From positions 1 to 38,707 of the forward strand of contig JAABPX010000006.1 in the NCBI GenBank assembly GCA_011391745.1: 38,707 nucleotides of DNA, read 5' to 3'. The notes beneath the pieces were generated by a model, which did not search any database, was not told where the DNA came from, and saw only the letters and a list, made by a program, of their open reading frames with translations. Below, in pieces: positions 35,343-38,707 of this stretch; within the stretch, counting starts at the first letter, position 1, and each line of letters starts with the position of its first letter. The position numbers and the translations under genes were made by a program. This DNA comes from Comamonadaceae bacterium. Its GTDB lineage: Bacteria; Pseudomonadota; Gammaproteobacteria; Burkholderiales; Burkholderiaceae_C.

Positions 35343-36006
35343 GACGCCCCCCAAACAAAAAGCGCCGACCCAAGCCATTGAGGGTGGCCCGCGTGGCGAT
35401 GGACAGCACGAGGTAAATGGCCGTGGCCACCATAAAGGCCTCGAAGGCGCGGAAGTTTCGGCTTTGAATCAGGTTGGCGGCAAAGCTCAGTTCTTCGGTG
35501 GAAATTTGTCCGCACACGGCCGAGCCGAGCATGACGATGATGATTTGGCTAACCAGCGCGGGCCACACCCGCTGCAGCGCAGGCGGCAACACCACCCACA
35601 CAAAGGTTTGCCAGCGCGACAACGCCAAACTCACGGCGGCTTCGATCTGGCCCCAAGGGGTGGACTGAATGCCCGCCCGCACAATCTCCGCCGAATACGC
35701 GCCCAAGTTGATGACCATGGCAATCACCGACGACCATTCGGGGCTGAGCCGCAAACCCAAGGCCGGTAAGCCAAAGAAAATAAAAAACAACTGAACAATG
35801 AACGGCGTGTTGCGGATCAACTCCACATACGCCGCCACGGCCGGTCGGCTCCAGCGCGGCCCTTGCGTGCGCACCCAAGCGCACGCAATGCCCAGCAACA
35901 CACCAAGCACGGCCGACACGGCGGTCAGGCCCAGCGTCCAGGCCACGCCCGTGAGCAGCAAAGGCCACTCACGTAACACCGCCGCAAAGTCCAAGTCAAT
36001 GACCAT
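35335..36006 (-). CDS. Polar amino acid ABC transporter permease (first)
   Basis: The 223-residue product starts MVIDLDFAAVLREWPLLLTGVAW. Family segments are YVELIRNTPFIVQLFFIFFGLPALG and the ATPase-coupling loop with ALSRWQTFVWVVLPPALQRVWPAL. About five membrane helices are visible. It is separated from the binding-protein gene by 15 bases and overlaps the second permease by 8 bases. The substrate is probably a polar amino acid, not resolved further. Confidence 0.93.
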   Translation of the reverse strand: MVIDLDFAAVLREWPLLLTGVAWTLGLTAVSAVLGVLLGIACAWVRTQGPRWSRPAVAAYVELIRNTPFIVQLFFIFFGLPALGLRLSPEWSSVIAMVINLGAYSAEIVRAGIQSTPWGQIEAAVSLALSRWQTFVWVVLPPALQRVWPALVSQIIIVMLGSAVCGQISTEELSFAANLIQSRNFRAFEAFMVATAIYLVLSIATRATLNGLGRRFLFGGRRG

Positions 36007-36021
36007 GCTGTGTGGGGCGTT

Positions 36022-36816
36022 TTATTCGGGCAACTGACCGGCTGGGCGACCCAGCCACTTTTGCGCCATTTTGTCGATGTCGCCGGATTTTTTGGCCTCG
36101 GCAATGATGGCGTTGACCCGGGTGCGAAGTGCGTCCTCACCTTTGCCCACACCAATGAAGTTGGGGCTGTCTTTGAGCAAGAGCTTGTATTCGGTGTTGA
36201 GCTGGGGGTTCTTTTGCATCATCACACCCGCCACCGACACGCCCGTGGCCAGCAATTGGGTTTGACCCGCCACAAAGGCCGACACCGTGGCGTTGTTGTC
36301 CTCAAAGCGCTTGATATCGGTGCCCGCTGGGGCCACTTTGGTGAGCTCTTGGTCTTCCAAAGCACCGCGCGTCACGGCCACGGTTTTGCCACCCAAGTCG
36401 GCCAAGGATTTGATGGCGATGGATTTGGGGCCATAAATGCCTTGAAAGAAAGGCGAATAGGCCGACGTGAAATCGATGACTTTTTCGCGTTCGGCGTTTT
36501 TGCCCAAGGTGGAGATCACCAGATCGGCTTTTTTGGTCTGCAAATACGGAATGCGGTTGGCGCTGGTCACGGGCACCAACTCCACCTTCACGCCCATCTT
36601 GGCGGCAATGAAGTTGGCCATGTCAATGTCCAAGCCTTGGGGCTTGAGGTCAATGCCCACAAAGCCGTAGGGCGGGAAGTCGGTTGGGATGGCGATTTTG
36701 ATGAGTTTGGTTTTCTGGATGTTGTCCAGCGCCATTTGGGCGTGGCCGGTGCCGGCCAGGCACCACATGCTCACCGCCACCGCGGCAGACAACACACGTC
36801 GTTTCGAAAAGGTCAT
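36022..36816 (-). CDS. Amino-acid-binding periplasmic protein (SBP family 3)
   Basis: The 264-residue product has a Sec signal peptide (KRR, hydrophobic stretch, cleavage probably after the AGTGHA segment near residue 27) and a family-3 solute-binding fold. Visible motifs are IKIAIPTDFPPYGFVG at the start, LDIDMANFIAAKMGV, DLVISTLGKNAEREKVIDFTSAY and LADLGGKTVAVTRGALED. The ATG at 36816 has AGGAG about eight bases upstream. A longer open frame upstream lacks signal features. It is the first gene of the amino acid transporter operon and is divergent from the SulP gene. Confidence 0.94.
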   Translation of the reverse strand: MTFSKRRVLSAAVAVSMWCLAGTGHAQMALDNIQKTKLIKIAIPTDFPPYGFVGIDLKPQGLDIDMANFIAAKMGVKVELVPVTSANRIPYLQTKKADLVISTLGKNAEREKVIDFTSAYSPFFQGIYGPKSIAIKSLADLGGKTVAVTRGALEDQELTKVAPAGTDIKRFEDNNATVSAFVAGQTQLLATGVSVAGVMMQKNPQLNTEYKLLLKDSPNFIGVGKGEDALRTRVNAIIAEAKKSGDIDKMAQKWLGRPAGQLPE

Positions 36817-36842
36817 GAACAGGCTCCTAAGGGCAATAAAAA

Positions 36843-36854
36843 GGGTTGATACCC
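36843..36854. repeat. 12-base inverted repeat upstream of the amino-acid-binding gene
   Basis: GGGTTGATACCC forms arms GGGT/ACCC with a central TGAT. It lies 27 bases before the binding-protein start, in the divergent gap shared with the SulP gene. It could be part of an operator, but no promoter pair could be fixed around it. Confidence 0.3.
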
Positions 36855-37006
36855 AAAGCACTAAGCGAATACCGTGCCACACCACCCGGTGGGTCTTGAC
36901 CCGCTGGGCCGCCGCCTGCACCACCACGAGCGCACCGGCTTGGTGCGCCGGTGCACCACGCCGCCTTAGTAAAAACCCCAAAACGGCGGGGAGTAACATC
37001 TTGGGC

Positions 37007-38650
37007 ATGTTCCCTGGCCTTCCTCCCCTCGCCCCCTTTCGCCCCCGCCTGCTGCAAGACCTGCGGGGCTACAACAAACAAAAATTCGCGCTTGACGTGG
37101 GTGCCGGTGCCACGGTGGGCATCGTGGCCTTGCCCTTGGCCATGGCGTTTGCGATTGCCAGCGGCCTCAAACCCGAGGCCGGTTTGTGGACGGCCATCAT
37201 CGCGGGCTTTTTGATTTCGGCCTTGGGCGGCACCTCGGTGCAAATCGGCGGCCCGGCGGGTGCCTTCATCGTCATCGTCTACGGCATCGTCGAGCGCTAC
37301 GGCTTGGCCAACCTGTTGATCTCCACCGTCAGCGCCGGCGTGTTGCTGTTTTTGCTGGGCTGGCTGCGCTTGGGCTCTTTGGTGCGCTACGTGCCGGTGA
37401 GTGTGGTGATTGGTTTCACCAACGGCATTGCCGTGCTCATTGGTTTGTCGCAGTTGCGCGATGTCATGGGCTTGCAGGTCGAGAAAATGCCCGCCGACTT
37501 CTTCAACCAAATCGGCACGCTGGCCAACGCCATCGGCAGCTTCAACCCCTACGCCTTCGGCTTGGCCACGGTGTGTGTGCTGGGGCTCTTCATTTGGCCG
37601 CGCCTGTGGGCGGTGGACTCGCAATTTCGCCGCCAACTCGACAGCATTCAGGGCATCAGTGCACTCAAAGCCACTTCACGGGTGCCCGCACCGGTGATCG
37701 CTTTGGTCACTTTGTCGCTGCTGGCGTGGTACCTCAACTTGCCAGTGGAAACCATCGGCTCGCGTTTTGGTGGTATCCCCCAGGGCTTGCCGGTGTTTGA
37801 ATTGCCCGCGTTTTCTTGGGAAACGGTCAAGCTCTTGGTGGTCCCCACCTTAACGATTGCCCTGCTGGGCGCCATTGAGTCGCTGTTGTGCGCCCGCGTG
37901 GCCGATCAGCTCAGTGACACCCCCAAACACGACCCCAACCAAGAGCTGATGGCCCAAGGCATTGCCAACACCGTGGTGCCGTTTTTTGGTGGCATGCCCG
38001 CCACGGGCACCATCGCACGCACCGTGACCAACATCCGCGCCGGGGCGGTGTCGCCCGTGGCCGGCATCGTGCACGCCGCCACCTTGGCCGCCGTGGTCTT
38101 GCTGGCCGCGCCCTTGGCCATGCACATCCCACTGGCGGTGCTCGCTGGGGTGTTGTTGTTTGTGGCTTGGAACATGGGCGAATGGCGCGAGTTTGTGCGG
38201 CTCAAACAATTCAGCAGCCACTACCGATTGATGATGGTCAGCACCTTTGTGGTGACCATTGTGTTTGACCTCACGGTGGCGGTGGAACTCGGTTTGGTGC
38301 TGGCCATTGTGCTGTTCGTGCGCCGCCAAAGCAGCCTCTTCACCGCCGACGTTGACGCCCACAGCGACCAACGCTTGGAGGGCCGTTTGTACGGTGCGCT
38401 GTTTTTTGGTGCGGTGGCCAAACTCGACGCACTGCAACGCGCCGCCGATGCAGCGCCCAAGGGCTTGGTGATGCGTTTGGATGTGCGCCAGCTCATTTCT
38501 TTGGACACCACTGGGCTGGATGCTTTGGAGCAACTGCAGCGCAGCCTGAGCAAACGCGAAGGCCGCTTGGTGTTGTGCGGACTCAACCCGCAGCCGCGCT
38601 CCTTGGTGCAGCGCAGCGGCTTTGCCCAACACATCGACTTAGAGGACTGA
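37007..38650 (+). CDS. SulP family anion transporter with STAS domain
   Basis: SulP proteins carry sulfate, bicarbonate or dicarboxylates. The 547-residue product has about 11-14 membrane segments with the family signature ALPLAMAFAIASGLKPEAGLWTAIIAGF, GGTSVQIGGPAGAFIVI and FFGGMPATGTIARTVTNIRAG, followed by a cytoplasmic STAS domain (about residues 430-547) with the SLDTTGLDALEQL segment. The ATG at 37007 is given; a TTG two codons upstream (37001) lies 7 bases after GGGGAG, so it may be the true start and adds two residues. The next gene begins 3 bases after the stop. The substrate is unknown. Confidence 0.92.
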   Translation: MFPGLPPLAPFRPRLLQDLRGYNKQKFALDVGAGATVGIVALPLAMAFAIASGLKPEAGLWTAIIAGFLISALGGTSVQIGGPAGAFIVIVYGIVERYGLANLLISTVSAGVLLFLLGWLRLGSLVRYVPVSVVIGFTNGIAVLIGLSQLRDVMGLQVEKMPADFFNQIGTLANAIGSFNPYAFGLATVCVLGLFIWPRLWAVDSQFRRQLDSIQGISALKATSRVPAPVIALVTLSLLAWYLNLPVETIGSRFGGIPQGLPVFELPAFSWETVKLLVVPTLTIALLGAIESLLCARVADQLSDTPKHDPNQELMAQGIANTVVPFFGGMPATGTIARTVTNIRAGAVSPVAGIVHAATLAAVVLLAAPLAMHIPLAVLAGVLLFVAWNMGEWREFVRLKQFSSHYRLMMVSTFVVTIVFDLTVAVELGLVLAIVLFVRRQSSLFTADVDAHSDQRLEGRLYGALFFGAVAKLDALQRAADAAPKGLVMRLDVRQLISLDTTGLDALEQLQRSLSKREGRLVLCGLNPQPRSLVQRSGFAQHIDLED

Positions 38651-38653
38651 ACC

Positions 38654-38707
38654 ATGGCACCCTTGGACCAACCGCTGCAGGACCGCATCGATTGGTTGTT
38701 CGCGCTC
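38654..38707 (+). CDS. Unidentified gene, 5' end only
   Basis: An ATG at 38654 opens a frame of 18 codons to the right edge, reading MAPLDQPLQDRIDWLFAL. GAGGA precedes it at eight to nine bases. It is 3 bases downstream of the SulP stop, so it is probably co-transcribed. The fragment is too short to identify. Confidence 0.6.
   Translation, partial: MAPLDQPLQDRIDWLFAL

Noticed and set aside
1..38707. CRISPR arrays, tRNAs, insertion sequences
   Set aside because: No regularly spaced repeats, tRNA-like cloverleaf with conserved T-loop, transposase frames or terminal inverted repeats were found on reading.

Overview
The window looks like chromosome from a betaproteobacterium of the order Burkholderiales, probably Comamonadaceae. 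The signs are the complete mraZ-to-ftsA order of the division and cell-wall (dcw) cluster, a DksA of the one-cysteine betaproteobacterial type, the dapF-DUF484-xerC string, and moderately high G+C. The family placement is inference from protein character; the genus cannot be fixed from this sequence.

Region 1 (1-15400, minus strand) is the dcw cluster: mraZ, rsmH, ftsL, ftsI, murE, murF, mraY, murD, ftsW, murG, murC, ddl, ftsQ and the first part of ftsA. The genes form one very compact unit. Ten junctions are 4-base stop/start overlaps. A promoter with four GTG repeats at 10-base period (a MraZ operator) lies just upstream of mraZ. Region 2 (15598-20505, minus strand) holds dksA with a long Lys/Ala/Pro-rich N-terminal tail, a COG0523 metal-chaperone GTPase, and the dapF-DUF484-xerC string.

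Region 3 (20513-26768) is a sugar uptake and catabolism locus arranged divergently around a 174-base control region. The minus arm carries a periplasmic sugar-binding lipoprotein, an intra-operon terminator, a permease and a PfkB kinase. The plus arm carries the ABC ATPase, a FucU/RbsD-type mutarotase, a ROK repressor and a small transaldolase/fructose-6-phosphate-aldolase-type enzyme. Together they could import a sugar, interconvert anomers, phosphorylate it and split it by aldol cleavage.

Region 4 (26803-32465) is a mixed accessory stretch. It holds a small multidrug exporter, a Nudix-metallo-beta-lactamase fusion, an MFS transporter, a NavAb-like voltage-gated sodium channel, an RHH/PIN toxin-antitoxin pair with a readable promoter and operators, a truncated metallophosphoesterase, and the RNase P RNA gene (minus strand). 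Region 5 (32466-38707) holds a lone, lower-G+C manC, a complete polar amino acid ABC transporter (minus strand), a SulP anion transporter and the first codons of an unidentified gene.

No tRNA, rRNA, CRISPR array, insertion sequence or prophage was seen. The strongest candidates for unusual biology are the split sugar locus with its internal terminator, the sodium channel, the Nudix-MBL fusion, the possibly leaderless manC, and the gene remnant abutting rnpB.
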